A DNA stretch of 64,000 nt from Nectonema munidae (GCA_030549495.1 JAUIRK010000684.1:62001-126000); one strand, 5' to 3'. Shown: positions 46,001 through 57,629, numbered from the stretch's first letter. Notes: generated by a model from the letters alone, not told the origin. A program made the numbers and translations.

Positions 46001-49000
46001 AGTTTTAAAGAATTAGAATCAATACGCTACAGGGGCGCCCCTGTTTTTAATAACAATTCTTTTCAAATATATCGTTTGCTCCGGTTACTTTTAGAAAAGA
46101 AAGATAAACTTAGTTTCTCTAATCATTTTTTATCAAATCATACATATAGGAAATTAAAAGTAACAGGAGCCAACGATATATTTGAAAAGTATAAATATTT
46201 TTCGATTCATTGATTACACAATTTTATTGATTATTATTTGACAAATATATTATTTAATATCGTGCAAATTGCAAAATATATGTAATAACTTTTGTAACTT
46301 CGTATGAGGTATATCAAATCTTACATCTAGAAAAATATGAACAGAAAGTTTGACATTTTTAGATTTTTTTAGAGAATATTTTTCGATTCTTTGATTACAG
46401 AATTTTATTTTGATTATTTGACCAATATATTATTTAATATTGTGAAAAAATTGCAAAATTATAAGTAATAACTTATCTAACATCCTCTCCCCGAATGAGG
46501 TATATCAAATCTTACATCTAGCAGAATATGAACTGATAGGTTGGAGATGAATTATCGCGGTATACAGGTTGGAGAAGAACCATCGTAGTATACAGGCTAA
46601 TGGAGATGGTAATAACTTCATCTCCCCCGTGAGGTATACAAGGTATATATGTATTATAGGTGGAGAATTAGGGTATACATTGGAGATGTACCTTCGTCTC
46701 CCCGAATGGGGTATATCAAATCTTACATCTAGCAGAATATGAACAGAAAGTTGAACATTGTCTCCCTAGTCATTTGTACATGGAATAGAAACCATCGTAG
46801 TATACAGGTGGGAGATATATATACTATGAATATATATGAAGATGAAAATATTGAATAAGCTATTAAAAGTGCTCATTTTTTCATGAATACATTTTTTGCT
46901 ACATAATAATATTCTAGTGTTAAATATTGAAAAACATTGATTTTTTATATAAAAAAATTTTTTATATATATTTATTATTTTAATTTTATAATTGATCAAA
47001 CAGAAAATTGTTTCTACTTTTTTAAATTGAGATCTTTTTCGCCAAATTGTTAATGAGACATTTTTAGATTGCCAAAGATGTCCAGATATAATATATAATA
47101 ACAATAATCAATTTTACCGCTAATGTTCCCAGCACGCTGAGGTTTAGCCGGTTTTTTACTACTATGGCATTTTAGACAAAATTAAAATAATCTCTCATTA
47201 TTTTGCGTCTCTATTTTGCTCGTCCCCTAATGTTAAATGTCTTTTGCTCGTATCTTTTTTGGCTATTTCTATCCATGCGATCTTTGGCCTGTCTTTACTC
47301 TAGTTTGATTTTATGTAAGAAAAAATTTCTATATATCGAAGTTAATTTATGGATAATGTTTTAATAAAAGATATTTAATTAATTTTTTTGTAGAGAAGCT
47401 TGCAAGTATATTCAAGAACATCTCTCCATAGATACAGAAGAGCTCAACCGAGAAAATCTTACCAAGTGTGCAAAAACTAGTTTATCAAGCAAGCTTATTG
47501 GATCGTATTTCTTTCATTCTACTTTCTTACCTTTGTCTATTTGATTTTTATCTCTGCTTTTTTATTGAACTTTTGTTTCGAGTTTTCGAGTTAAGCCAGT
47601 TTTAGGAATGGACTGTTAACATTTTTGAACAAGCATAATCTGTCACTCCAGTCTTCTTTGTCACTGTATTCTCGGTGTTCCCAACCTTTTTGAAGATACG
47701 ACCTCATAGCAGAAACTCTTACGCTTTTCTACCCCCTGTCACACAATATATAAAATTGATATAGAGAGCGTGTTTTGTTTTAATTCAAAGCTTTATTCTT
47801 GTTCTGTCTACTTTTTAAGGTAAATTTTGACATTGTAAAACTTATTTTTTTGCGCTTGTGAATCTCAATGTTAAATAAGATCAATTGTATTTCCTTCTTT
47901 TTGGCTTCATTTTGTCCAAAGTAGCCAATGTATCTAATTCAATGACAGAATAAAGCAAAGTTTCAAACACTTGTTAAAAAATAAGTAATTTTATTATTTC
48001 AATTTCTAAATGGACACAAGAATGGATATGCCTAGAGGTGGAACCAGAAAAGTGACACAAGGATGGATTTACCTAGAGGTGGAGTAAAAATCTAAACTCG
48101 GGAAATGTAAAGGTAGCGTGGGTGTGTTTTAATTGACAAGGCACAGATGTACCGCTTATGTCAAACTATGAACAAATTGGTATTTATTTACTGATATCGC
48201 AATAAAAATAACTTTAAATACCCCTCCTTGATCAAGTGCTATAACGGGGGTGGGTATGAAAAATCACATTTAGTTGGCAAATGTTTTAATCTAAGCGCAC
48301 ATATTGCAGAATAGAGCAAGAAAAAAGGAATATAAAATTGCTAAGATTTTAAGGAAAAAGAACGATGATTTTTTTTTTAATAAAAAAAAGTTCAACGTGT
48401 ACATTGTGTTAAAGTAGCTTGCATTATGTCTCTTCGATGCTGATTCAATTTTTCCTGAATGTGTACGTAAAATTATGCAATTATCCCAAAAGTTTTTGTT
48501 ACTGTCTCAATTTTACTAAAAATAAAAGATTAAGAAATTAAATGTTTTTGCATTTAACTCATACCATTCTATTTATAGGTATAGTACTGCTTAAAAATTA
48601 ACATGGGTAGATCTAAATGTTTGAAAGTAAGTGACACATAGAAAGCAGAAATTAGAGTATAAGATATATTCTTTGGAATTAGAGCTAAAAGTTCTTCCTT
48701 TCTCTGTGTGTAATAAGTGAGTACACACTAGGTGTTCTAAAAGTTAAGGTACCTTGTTAAAAAGTTACAATTTAGGTTAAAATTTAGGTCTGGTTTGGTA
48801 TATAGTGGTCAGCGTTAGCGCTTGAAAGAAGCTGAGAAATGTGGAGTAAACAGCACTGAGGTGAGAATGTTGAGAATAATGTGTGAAGTGGGGTTAGTAA
48901 GGAGAAGTGTTTGTCAAGTCAAATGACATAAATAAGGTTATGAAAAATCGGCCATGCCAAAGTTTTTGAGATTCAAGTATTTCAGTGTAAGAATGTGTTT

Positions 49001-52000
49001 ATCTATGTTTAGATGTTTTACGTGTCACGTGTATTAATACAAATAAATAGGAAAGTTTTGGCCAAGATGTATTATTGCGCCCACAGTGAACCGAACATTA
49101 ATCCTAACCCCAAGTATAGCTTTCCAAAGTTTTAGAGATTGGTTGAGCACTTGTCAATCAACTATTATGCAGATTGAGGAAAAAATTTGAGTGGTCGGAA
49201 TCAGCGGTAGAGTGGAGGAATCAAAATATAACCGGGAAAGAGGTAGTTGAAAACAATATGACAAAGTGGACTTTGAAATGAGGGGAACTTATTATTATTA
49301 TTATTATTATTATATAGTAGCATTTAATGTTTCACACAGGAACATAGACTTTTTTTCAAAAATGGTAGTTGATGCAGCGCTCTCAGTTTCGACATCACCA
49401 ACCGATGTTGGCTTGACCGCAAACGTTTCAGCCAAAGAAAAGAAGACCCAAAGTGGCACCAAGTGCTTGATCAAGAATGTCAAGGTTTTGAAGTCTCACG
49501 GTGGATGCATGACGGACTCCGTTTTTTTGAATGGGTTTGCGTTAAACTGCAACATTGCCTCCCAAGCCATGCCGACGTACATAAAAGAAGCCAAGATCGC
49601 GTGTATCGACTTCTCCCTCAACAAAGCTAAGATGTCCTTGGGCTGCCAGATCGTTGTGAATGATCCCTCCGCCCTAACCTCGATAAGAGAGCGCGAGGTG
49701 ATGATCGTGAAAGAACGCATTGCGAAGATCATCACTGCGGGAGCGAATGTTGTTCTCACGACTGGCGGAATCGATGACTTGTGCTTGAAACCGTTTGTTG
49801 AGGCGAACGTCATGGCTGTGAGAAGATGCACAAAGGCTGATTTGATAAAAATATCCAAAATAACTGGAGCTGTTTTGATCAGCTCGCTTGGAAATTTGGA
49901 TGGAGGTGAAAGCTTTGAATCTTCTTTCCTTGGAAATGCTCAAGAAGTATTTTTTCTACTTCTTTATATATTTTTATAAAAATGTAACGCTTCTATACTT
50001 TGTAGCTCGCCGTATCTCCAAACTAACTCTTCTTGATGTGCGTGCCCCCATGTCAATGCCAAGCTTAAGATTTTATTTATCAGTGCTAAGTGAACCAACG
50101 TGATTTCATCTAAATCTTTTTTAATACTCTCCAAAATTGCTTTGATTGAGTATTAACCTTGAATGATTTTTCCGTGCCCGGACTTTTGGCCGACAGACAT
50201 CTGACTGAATGGACATTTAGCCGACGTACATTTGGCCGAAAAGACATTTAACCGAACGGACATTTAGAATAAATATTTAGTATAGTATAACATTGTAGAG
50301 TAGTTTAGAATAGAATATTGTGTTTAGAGTGGGTGAATAAAAATTTTAAAAAATTAGAATAAAGCATGTTAGTATAGTTAGAATATTTTTAGAGTTAAAT
50401 TTAGCATAGTTAAATATTGTTAGTTTTAGAGTTAGGTTTACCATAGTTATAATATTGTTAGTCTTAGAGTCGATGTTAGTATAGTATAGCATATTTTCCA
50501 ATACAACCATAAAATGGAAGATTGTGGGTCAGTAATTAGTTAGACCCTTATAACCTACAAAAATATAGCAAATTAGTGCTGAGTGAGCAAGAGTGATTAC
50601 TTACATAGATGCTTAATACTCGATGAACGAAGGTCCGAATGCAGTTGTAAGCGTGAAATTCAGTTCGGACATTTGGCCGAAAGATAAATTGTCTGTTCCG
50701 TCAAATGTCCGTTCGGTGAAAGGTTTGTTAAATCAAAAAGTATTGCAGGATCAATGATAAGAAAAAAATAATATTTCTCTCTCTACCCACACAATCTAAT
50801 TCGTTTTCTAAGTTTATTTTAGTAGTTCTTTCACACCATAGTACCTTCTAAGGATAGAAGGTGTTAACTAGAGTGAGTAATAGGAAAACTGCCACTCGAA
50901 AAGATCATTTCCATTCAGAAGATTGCCATTGAAAAATTTAAGGAGTGATATCCAAGAATAAAATGTTTAATCTGATGGAAATAAATATTCTTTTTACAAT
51001 TCCTACCAGAATGTTTTTATCGGAATTAAAGACAACTCTTTCTTATGCAATCTAATCTCAAATATGTCCAGTTTTTATTTAAAAAAAGTTAAGTAAAAAT
51101 TTTGATTTCCAGATAATCTAATCAAAAATAATTCCTTTTTCATAAAAATTTTTTTATTAATATTTTGCTATATTCTGGGAATCGTAAAAATTCGTCAGTT
51201 TACGAAGTCGCTATAGCATTTACTGAAATGAAACTAAATGAGTTTCCATATCCTTATCTAAGACAGGGGTTGGTAAAGTGGTCGATAAGATAGACAAACT
51301 TACCAAATTGTGCTATGCTTTAGTAATAAATCTTCTTTTTCTTTTAACCCGTTAACGACCAGAATAATCAGACGATATCTAATGTAAAGCAGAAGATTTA
51401 AGAGCACTGATAAACGCAGACGATTTTATTTTTGTAAAGTCGACTGTGGTCAATAACTGGTTAAAACATAGCTTAGGACATTGTATAGTATAGGATATAT
51501 GAAACATTTTGGCGTGTATCTTTTCTCTTAATTGTTGAACATTGATTAATGTTTTTATGAAACATTTATGTGTGGGGTGGGGGTCGGTGTGAAGACAAAT
51601 GTTCTATGAAGGCGTGGACTGGTAAAAAAAAAAGTTAGCCAATCCCTCATCTAAGAGATGCAATAGATATATGAATACTAATGATCATTAAGGCGTATTA
51701 CTAATAAAGAACTGACCAGTTAACTCTTAGGATTCTCATGCCAAAACATAGATATGCTCTACGTATTTCTTTTAACAGGGTCATCACTCAGGTCAAAATC
51801 AGGGCTGTGTTTTCGAAATAAGACACATCAACTTTGACTACTTTTCTAATAAAACTACACTTTGCTTTGCGTGAAACGAGGGGTGTTTAGGGATGAGAAT
51901 ATTCATTTTTTGTCATTAATGTTTCTTCTCCGCGCTCATTTTTGACAAGACAAGTCTCCCTATTTGTACTTCTCGCGATTTATCAATTTTTCTTTTGATT

Positions 52001-55000
52001 GCTTAAAAAAGTATCATTTACTATTTATTTGATATATTTGTTTTTATATCCTCAAAGCTACACTAATCTAAGAATGGTTTTACGCATTTTTTAGAATTTC
52101 CTTTCTACTTACATCATCTATAAAACAGTATCATTGAAGAAACTTTCATAGTAATTTTATCTCTTAATTAATGTTTCTTCCATCAAAAATATAGATTTCG
52201 AAAAATTATCCTTCATCTAAATTAATCTTTTGCCATTATCAAAATGCCTATTACCTCGTCTAAGCTGTCAGAATTTCTTTTTAAAAACCTTTCAGATTCA
52301 TATTTCAAATTTTTTAGATGCTTTGTAAGCGTAGTAAATTTCTTCTTGCTCTAATTTTCGAAACAAAAGTAAAAATAGTTGATTTTTAGGAAACCCGAAC
52401 TCATAATTTTTTTCGTAAATTTCTGATAAATCCCCAGAAGACAAAAAAGACAACAATTCAGGAACACCAGTTGTGGTAGCTTTCTCTGTATAATTGTTTG
52501 CTGCATCAACGTGTAAGATCATTTAGAGCCCCTAAAGGCATTGTGAGGAATTATTTATTTGTCATTTCTTTTCAAATACAATTATTTTTCAATGTTTAAA
52601 AATGGAATGATTTAATCCAATTGAAAAAGACATGGTATTAGAATTGAAACAAAAACCACATATTTATTATAAAAAATTTTTGTTTTGACGACTTTGACTT
52701 CAAAGCAAACTTTGATCAAATACTGATTTTTGAAATCACAATACAATTATATTTATATTTGATCCACTCTGATACAATTTCACATATAGTTCGTAAAATG
52801 CTCAAAAATTATAGAATTCAAAGAATGGGTGAAGAAAATTTTGAAATTATCGAGAGAGGTTGGAGTGGGTGGCAGATATAGACACGTACCTAATTGTGCT
52901 TATCACGTATCTCTGATAAAATGGAAAGAATGATAGATTACAATTTCCTATCAAAAAGCTTTCGCTATTTCACGAATTAAAGTTCAAAAGCAAATTCGCC
53001 AACTAACATTTCTAGGATTTTAGGTGTTTAGCTTAAAAAATTAGGTTTTTTGTTTGTTGACCAGTTAATATCAAAAGAACAGTGATTTTTCATGCAAAAA
53101 ACCGGAAACTGAGAAAGCTAAGTTGGCAAAATTAAAATTCATCAAATTGACATCATAATATAATGATTTTGATTCATTCGATTTACACACATGTTATATT
53201 TTAGTTTCACTTACGCATGCGCTTCCCTTCAATTTTAAATGCCAAAAATTCGAATGAAGAAAACCTTCCAAGATTTTAAATAAGTTTTATTCTGAATATA
53301 AAAATGCAATTACAAACGTGAACACACCAAATTTGTAACGAGTCCTGCTCGGAAACCATATGACGCTAAATGTGTTGAGAGGAGTAAAGTACACTTTTCA
53401 TCCTTTTAACACTAGAAATACTGAAATAAAGCTTTGCATATAAATATCAAGTAGTCAAGTGAAAGATTCATTTCATTAAGATATCTAAATTTAACAGCTT
53501 GGTAGTTGTAATGTTAATGCGTTCTAAAAATGCACGACAGGTGAAAGTGGAGAAGACGGGAGATGCCGAATGGATCTCGGTGTGTACCGGAGAAAACTGC
53601 ATGGCTGCCAGCATCATCTTGCGTGGCCCAAACGACGTTTTGTTGGATGAAGCGGAACGATCTTTGCACGACGCCCTCTGTGTGGTCAAGCGAGTCATCG
53701 AGTCCAGAAAGGTGGTGCCCGGAGGCGGGGCGGTGGAAACTGCGCTCAACATCCACTTGGAGAACTTTGCTACTTCCATTGTGAGTGCTCTTCTTTCATG
53801 TGATTTTGTGTGATTGTTGCATTCCAACTCTACCATTCATTTTGAATATTCAAATTTTCCCCTTAATTTGCATAATGGATGATTGACAAGTGCTTGAACA
53901 ATTTTAATTGGGCCGCCTTAAAGTTTTAAATTTAGAAAACCTATTGTCTGGCTTATAATTAGTGTTTGGTATTAAAGCTTATGGTAGAGTTGAAGTTAGG
54001 TTTAGTGTTAGTGCAAGCGTACATGTATACAATTTTTTAGATTTTTGATAAATATTCCTATTTATTTGTATTAATATATACATGTCTAACACAAAAAAAC
54101 ATCCGAACATACACACACCCAATGACGCAATCAGGGATTTTTGAAGGAGTGGACAAAATCCAAAAGATTTTTTGCTATTAGTAAAAATCTCCTGGTTGCG
54201 CGCTTGCATATGTACATATTGACATTATACATTGAAATCTTTAAAACAGCAGTATGGAAACGGATGTAGCTGGCTTATCAATGATTTCGAGTTTTTTGAA
54301 TCTGCTATGTAGAAATTGGACATTCAGACTTAGAACATTATTTCATATGCCCCTATTTTTCCGGTTTAGGTATAGGTGAGACAGAAGGGTCAAGCTGAAT
54401 GGTTGACATCATGTATTGCAAAATATGATAAGGTAAAGAATATTTCGAAAAAGTAGCTTTCTGCCTGACTTAATTTGAAAAGAACTCATAGAATCCAAAT
54501 ATTATTTTTAATAAAGATTTGTCACACCATCCTACCATATTCCTCTTATATTCATATATATATGATCTTTTTCCTGGATTCTGCATTGCCTCCAGTGTTG
54601 CCATGTGGTATGATAGCTTTTCCGTAAAAATACGATGCGAAATTACGTAAGAAAAAACGAAACCACTAAAAATAGCGAAGTTAGGTTTTAATTTAGATCT
54701 TCATACGTTTTTGTATCTATATAAATAAATTCATCAAGTTGAAGCACTGTACTTGAGTATTAACATATTCCAGTCCTTGTGATTTGTTTGACTCTTCTTC
54801 ATACCTGTAATATAATCCATAGAAATATCATATGTTATATAAGAAAAGTAAAAAAGAAACCTTTAGCCATTGCTGTTAGGAGATTTCAAGCTGTTAACCA
54901 TATCACATCCTACGCATCTGAAGTACACCTCTTCTCTCACAAATTCAAACTTGATTTGATTCACTGATGTTCTTAACTGGAAAAATTGCCCCCTATAAAT

Positions 55001-57588
55001 CCACTACTTTTTCAAGGTCATCAAGTCGCACATAAAAGGTTCAAGATCACTGATCTAGGGAATGATTAATTTATGGCAACCTCGAAAAAAATTATCCATA
55101 AAAGCATGCTTTTAAATTTATATTTTCAATAATATTCTAAAACTTTTCTTGCTATGCAGGAAAGGATAGATATTGATATTCACTCATTTTACCTTTGTGC
55201 TGCTATTGTGAAATCCTGCCTAATTTCAAAGTAAAACTTCAAGTTTGAAAGAATTTCTTTTGATGAAAATCCTCCAATTAAATAAGTGTTGGTTATAGAA
55301 AATTATTGAAAATATATAAATAAATCAAAAGAGCAATTTTATAAAAAAGTTTTCCAGAGGTGATCTAGGTGCTTTTTTCTGTGAAACACAATCCAGTATC
55401 AAAACTTCTTTGTTCATAATTCCACACAAACCGTGTAAATATCTCTTCACATCGTGTCAAGTGGGGTCCAAACGAGCTGGACAATTATGACCTTTATAAA
55501 TATATAAATGAAATGCCCCTTCCTCACATTGGAAATGCATGACTTAATGATCTACATTAAATAATTTTTCAAGTCAATTCTAGATGAAGGAAAATGAGGA
55601 ATTGCTTCGAGTAAAGTTTTAATTAAAAAAATCTAATTAATAATGTTTTTATTGAAAATATGAATGAAGATTCAAAAATGATATATTTTGACCCTATTTA
55701 AAAAAGGAGATGTAAAATGCAGGTGTTGTATAAAAATAATAGAACTCTAAAAATTTTGATATGCAGTCTGATAGTCCTAAATATAGTCCCTAAATCAATA
55801 TGATTGTTTGTATTAATTTTATTATTTGATACTTTTCGAAAGTAGCAAGTATAGGTGTAGGAAAACATCCTGAAAACACTACCTGTATATATCTTCTGTG
55901 CAGAAATGATGCCGATGACTTTGGAATCGGTTCGGTTAGAACGGAAATTGGTATCACGTGTGAACATAATTTAGGCCTCTCGAGAGCAGTTGGCAGTTGC
56001 AGCGTTTGCCAAAACGATTCTCGTCATTCCCAAGATCTTGGCAGAGAATGCAGCTTTGGATTCCATGGAACTCGTTTCCAAACTGAGGTCCCTTCACAAC
56101 CAGAGCCAAACCTCTTCTCAACACGAAAGCTACAAATGGTATTTTTAATTTTCCTCGTTTCAAGTGTATACATTGCTCAATATTAGTAAGTTCGCAAAAG
56201 TAAGTTATTTTTTGACCAAACTAACCAAGTAGAATATGCATTCAGAATTTCTATTATAATTATATATAAAATTAAGAACTTCTTTTTGAAGTTGAATAAT
56301 GACACGCCTAAATCTTTTTAATGCGCTGAAATCTCAATTTCATAATTAAAAAATTATTTTATGAGTACATTTAGAGGTTTATTTTAAGCTGATGAAAATG
56401 CCTAGAAGTTCAGAAGAGGCGTTACTAAAAAACGATAAACTATTAAATCTGTAAAATGAATACTTTAACGTTTTCAGAATTTTTATTGAACAAAAAATAT
56501 TCTTAGATCGACACCTCTGCCCCTCAAGCTTTTATATCTGTCTGCCTAATTGCCATTTTTGGCGACAACATGTACGCTACTGCCTTTTTATTGACCTTAC
56601 CGTGCATTTAATCTAAAATAAATATACGTCGTACCAAAATTAATTAAAAAATCACCAGTAGCAATTCACGTTTTCCTTTTTGTGAAGTAAACGAGTTTTT
56701 TAATGGGAGAAAACTTTTTTATTGCAAATTAAAATCACGATAAAAATATAGTTACAAATGATTTGGACAAATTGTTGTCCCACATTTGGCCAAAATTGAT
56801 TTTTCACAACCATAGCAAACAACTAAAAAAAGAGAAACTTTTAATACTATTTTATTCAACTTTATTCTTTTCCCATGCAAAATCAGTCGTTCACATATTT
56901 TTTGAATATATTCATATGCTGGAGTTTTTGATCCATGAATGCGCCAGCTCCTACTTGTAGCTTTGACAGAATAGTGCCTTGTCATCCTACCGACAACTTC
57001 GACTCCAGACTTGGATTCATTAAAAAAATAAATCCTTGGTTTTTTGCTCAAAATAAAAACCGATTTTGCCTTTTTACATTGGCACTTTTTAAGAGTTAGA
57101 CCATTTGGAACCATGGAAAACGTAACATTTTCTGGAACATTAAATTCTCCAGATAATTTATGTAAAACTAATTTTAGACCAAATGCCATTTTGATTTGCT
57201 CCATGTAAAATACGCTGCACCGTTTCAAATAGTAATATAAAATCAGAAGCAAATAAACTTGTAAATTTTTTAAAAACTAGCTTCAGTAGATGCTTCAATT
57301 ACTGATACCTCTGAAGATCCTAAACTTCCAAAATCGTTGGCCTAGTTTAGTTTTTCGAACTAAGTTCTATCTTAGATATCATGTGGGCTTTTTATTTTTC
57401 AATATTTTAGGTTCGGCTTGAATTTGAAAGAAGCAACTCTGGTTGACAATAAAGAAAATGGTGTGCTCGAACCCATGATGTCGAAGATCAAGTGTTTGAA
57501 GTTCGCTACCGAAGTTGCTATCACAATCCTTCGCATCGACGACATGATCGCACTCAACCCTGAAAAGCCAGACAATCATTACAACTAG
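39988..57588 (+). CDS. CCT1: CCT1 / TCP-1 alpha chaperonin subunit, nine exons
   Basis: Alpha subunit of the cytosolic group II chaperonin CCT/TRiC, which folds actin, tubulin and other proteins in an ATP-driven double ring. Exons: 39988-40057, 42489-42574, 42639-42767, 45706-45803, 47394-47504, 49340-49946, 53541-53780, 55975-56138, 57411-57588. All junctions are GT-AG with agreeing phase; the product is 560 residues, against about 556 in vertebrates. Equatorial motifs are VTNDGATIL (55-64) and GDGTTS (89-94); the apical part has [11 protein letters not shown]; the C-terminal equatorial part has VVPGGGAVE and [17 protein letters not shown]. Introns run from 64 bases to about 3.6 kb. AATAAA at 57630-57635, 42 bases after the stop, is the likely polyadenylation signal. 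Confidence 0.95.
40058..42488. other. CCT1 intron 1
   Basis: About 2.4 kb of AT-rich sequence. A moderately balanced patch near 41090-41260 and a 75-codon minus frame at 41738-41965 are unexplained. No element recognised. Confidence 0.4.
42489..42574 (+). CDS. CCT1: CCT1 exon 2
   Basis: Residues 24-52: [20 protein letters not shown] then KMLVDDIG, the universal chaperonin nucleotide-pocket helix ([16 protein letters not shown]). Acceptor TTTTAG, donor GGAGTATGC, phase 0 out. Confidence 0.96.
42639..42767 (+). CDS. CCT1: CCT1 exon 3
   Basis: Residues 53-95: [20 protein letters not shown] through [16 protein letters not shown]. Contains the NDGATIL and GDGTTS ATP-site motifs. The intron before it is only 64 bases. 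Confidence 0.97.
42923..43025 (+). other. exon-like coding island in CCT1 intron 3
   Basis: A GC-richer island follows an acceptor-like TTTTGTAG at 42922. In one frame it reads [20 protein letters not shown] then [11 protein letters not shown] and a TAA (43018-43020), overlapping AATAAA (about 43019-43025). A second frame, the one that would continue exon 3, is also open to a TAG near 43060. Acceptor, open frame, stop and polyadenylation-like signal in 100 bases suggest an alternative terminal exon or a fragment of a foreign gene. The protein is not recognised. Confidence 0.4.
43803..44061. mobile_element. hAT-type MITE with perfect 8-bp target duplication
   Basis: Ends TAGGGTGGCCCTTA and, read inward, TAGGGTGGCTCTTA. 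ATAGCCAT flanks both sides exactly (43795-43802 and 44062-44069). 259 bases, non-coding. In CCT1 intron 3. Confidence 0.93.
44062..44849. other. CCT1 intron 3, unassigned
   Basis: About 44400-44700 is less AT-rich than its neighbours (CACAGTTAGCTGTGCTATGG and following) and may be an unrecognised repeat. No open frame of note. Confidence 0.3.
44850..45022. mobile_element. Tigger-like MITE remnant
   Basis: Starts CAGTCAAATCCGTCTTAGCG after a TA, and ends GACCGTTACAAACAGGTTTA without the final bases. Both ends resemble those of the intact Tigger at 558-3123. Non-coding; right end eroded. Confidence 0.65.
45706..45803 (+). CDS. CCT1: CCT1 exon 4
   Basis: Residues 96-127 plus two bases: [20 protein letters not shown] then [12 protein letters not shown], the conserved equatorial helix ending in ISGYRxACKEA. 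Donor GTAAGAAA, phase 2 out. Confidence 0.96.
46030..46043. repeat. perfect palindrome of a transposon end
   Basis: CAGGGGCGCCCCTG: the first eight bases of the composite repeat's terminal sequence (CAGGGGCG) meeting their own complement. It lies just upstream of a foldback element. Could be a fused-end remnant or chance. Confidence 0.5.
46061..46830 (-). mobile_element. minisatellite/foldback element, reverse copy
   Basis: Inverse order of 19260-20010: foldback arms first (46061-46093 and 46153-46187, TTTCAAATATATCGTTTGCT and complement), then body blocks AACATCCTCTCCCCGAATGA and CTTACATCTAGCAGAATATG, then two or three minisatellite units (GGTATACAGGTTGGAGA). Parts of the body are repeated twice. 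In CCT1 intron 4. Confidence 0.7.
47394..47504 (+). CDS. CCT1: CCT1 exon 5
   Basis: Residues 128-164 plus two bases: [20 protein letters not shown], then [16 protein letters not shown], the AKTSxSSKIIG block of the family. Acceptor TTTGTAG, phase 2 in and out. Confidence 0.95.
47505..48107. other. CCT1 intron 5, first part
   Basis: No element recognised until an imperfect tandem duplication of a roughly 38-base unit at about 48015-48085 (GACACAAG(A/G)ATGGAT, CCTAGAGGTGGA in each). Confidence 0.4.
48108..48185 (-). repeat. SINE family 2, tail-only copy
   Basis: Reverse complement gives ACCAATTTGTTCATAGTTTG, ACATAAGCGGTACATC, GTGCCTTGTCAATT and ACACACCCACGCTACCTTTA. The tRNA-like head is absent. 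Confidence 0.8.
48780..49313 (+). mobile_element. LINE 3' end fossil with TTA tail
   Basis: 48820-48920 reads [20 protein letters not shown] then CEVGLVRRS, resembling the short block after the reverse transcriptase domain of many non-LTR elements (EMRMLRWMCGVTRLDRVRN). About 49160-49200 may be the following tail. It ends in a TTA microsatellite (about 49287-49313), a common LINE 3' tail. Frames are broken. It stops 26 bases before CCT1 exon 6. Confidence 0.6.
49340..49946 (+). CDS. CCT1: CCT1 exon 6: intermediate and apical domains
   Basis: Residues 165-367, the longest exon. [14 protein letters not shown] leads into the apical domain; [49 protein letters not shown] and [16 protein letters not shown] follow the CCT1 pattern closely (family: GYALNCxxxSQxMP, AKIACLDFSLQKTKM). 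Donor GAAGTATTT, phase 0. Codon use is visibly more GC-rich than the introns. Confidence 0.97.
50170..50730. mobile_element. non-autonomous element with GGACATTTGGCCGAA motifs
   Basis: Many copies of a GGACATTT(G/A)(G/A)CCGA motif in both orientations cluster at 50178-50265 and 50660-50725, around an AT-rich core with a degenerate tandem repeat. Subterminal repeat clusters of this kind mark a MITE-like element; exact ends are uncertain. The element at 58964 has similar motifs (GGACATTTCGCCCC). In CCT1 intron 6. Confidence 0.65.
50375..50490 (+). repeat. degenerate ~38-bp tandem repeat
   Basis: About three imperfect units starting TTAGAGTTA or TTAGAGTCG and running through CATAGTTA and ATATTGTTAG. 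Inside the element at 50170-50730. Confidence 0.6.
51264..51648. mobile_element. hAT-type MITE with perfect 8-bp target duplication
   Basis: Left end CAGGGGTTGGTAAAGTGG, right end read inward GAGGGATTGGCTAAC. ATCTAAGA is duplicated exactly at 51256-51263 and 51649-51656. 385 bases, non-coding. In CCT1 intron 6. Confidence 0.9.
51657..53540. other. CCT1 intron 6, second part
   Basis: A 74-codon minus frame at 52522-52298 ([20 protein letters not shown]) looks like real former coding sequence and might be a hAT fragment, but I cannot assign it. The rest is AT-rich and unrecognised. Confidence 0.35.
53541..53780 (+). CDS. CCT1: CCT1 exon 7
   Basis: Residues 368-447: [17 protein letters not shown] then [40 protein letters not shown] and [18 protein letters not shown]. 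These are the CCT1 return strand and C-terminal equatorial helices. Acceptor CGACAG, donor ATTGTGAGT, phase 0. The stretch WISVCTGEN replaces the usual ELILIKNTK, the most divergent part of the protein. Confidence 0.95.
54121..54205. mobile_element. very short foldback MITE
   Basis: GACGCAATCAGGGATTTTTG and, read inward from the right, GCGCAACCAGGAGATTTTTA: about 18 of 20 alignable bases in inverted orientation around a 40-base core. In CCT1 intron 7. Confidence 0.6.
54206..55974. other. CCT1 intron 7, unassigned
   Basis: AT-rich, no recognisable gene or element. Confidence 0.35.
55975..56138 (+). CDS. CCT1: CCT1 exon 8
   Basis: Residues 448-501 plus two bases: [20 protein letters not shown], then [20 protein letters not shown]. 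Matches the ASREQLAIAEFAxSLLVIP helix of CCT1. Acceptor TTTAG, donor TGGTATTT, phase 2. Confidence 0.96.
56752..57252 (-). mobile_element. piggyBac C-terminal fossil with long open frame
   Basis: A 166-codon minus frame reads [33 protein letters not shown] and, at the end, [20 protein letters not shown]. These match the piggyBac KPEIIxxYNxTKGGVDxxDxM / YSxxRxTRRWP block and its C-terminal cysteine-rich (cross-brace) domain. The GVDxxD aspartate is replaced (GVEVVG). N-terminal two thirds absent. In CCT1 intron 8. Confidence 0.8.
57411..57588 (+). CDS. CCT1: CCT1 exon 9, C-terminus
   Basis: Residues 502-560 and [23 protein letters not shown] then [20 protein letters not shown] and a short tail ending NHYN. 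The tail is shorter than in vertebrates. Acceptor ATTTTAG, phase 2 in. Confidence 0.96.
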
Positions 57589-57629
57589 AATCTTTGTTAG
57601 CCCGAATCCATCACTACACATTTTTCTTT

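Noticed and set aside
49496-49943. Minus-strand frames of 120 and 89 codons
   Set aside because: Antisense shadows of CCT1 exon 6, which is strongly conserved on the plus strand. The same applies to the minus frames over exon 7 (53468-53836).
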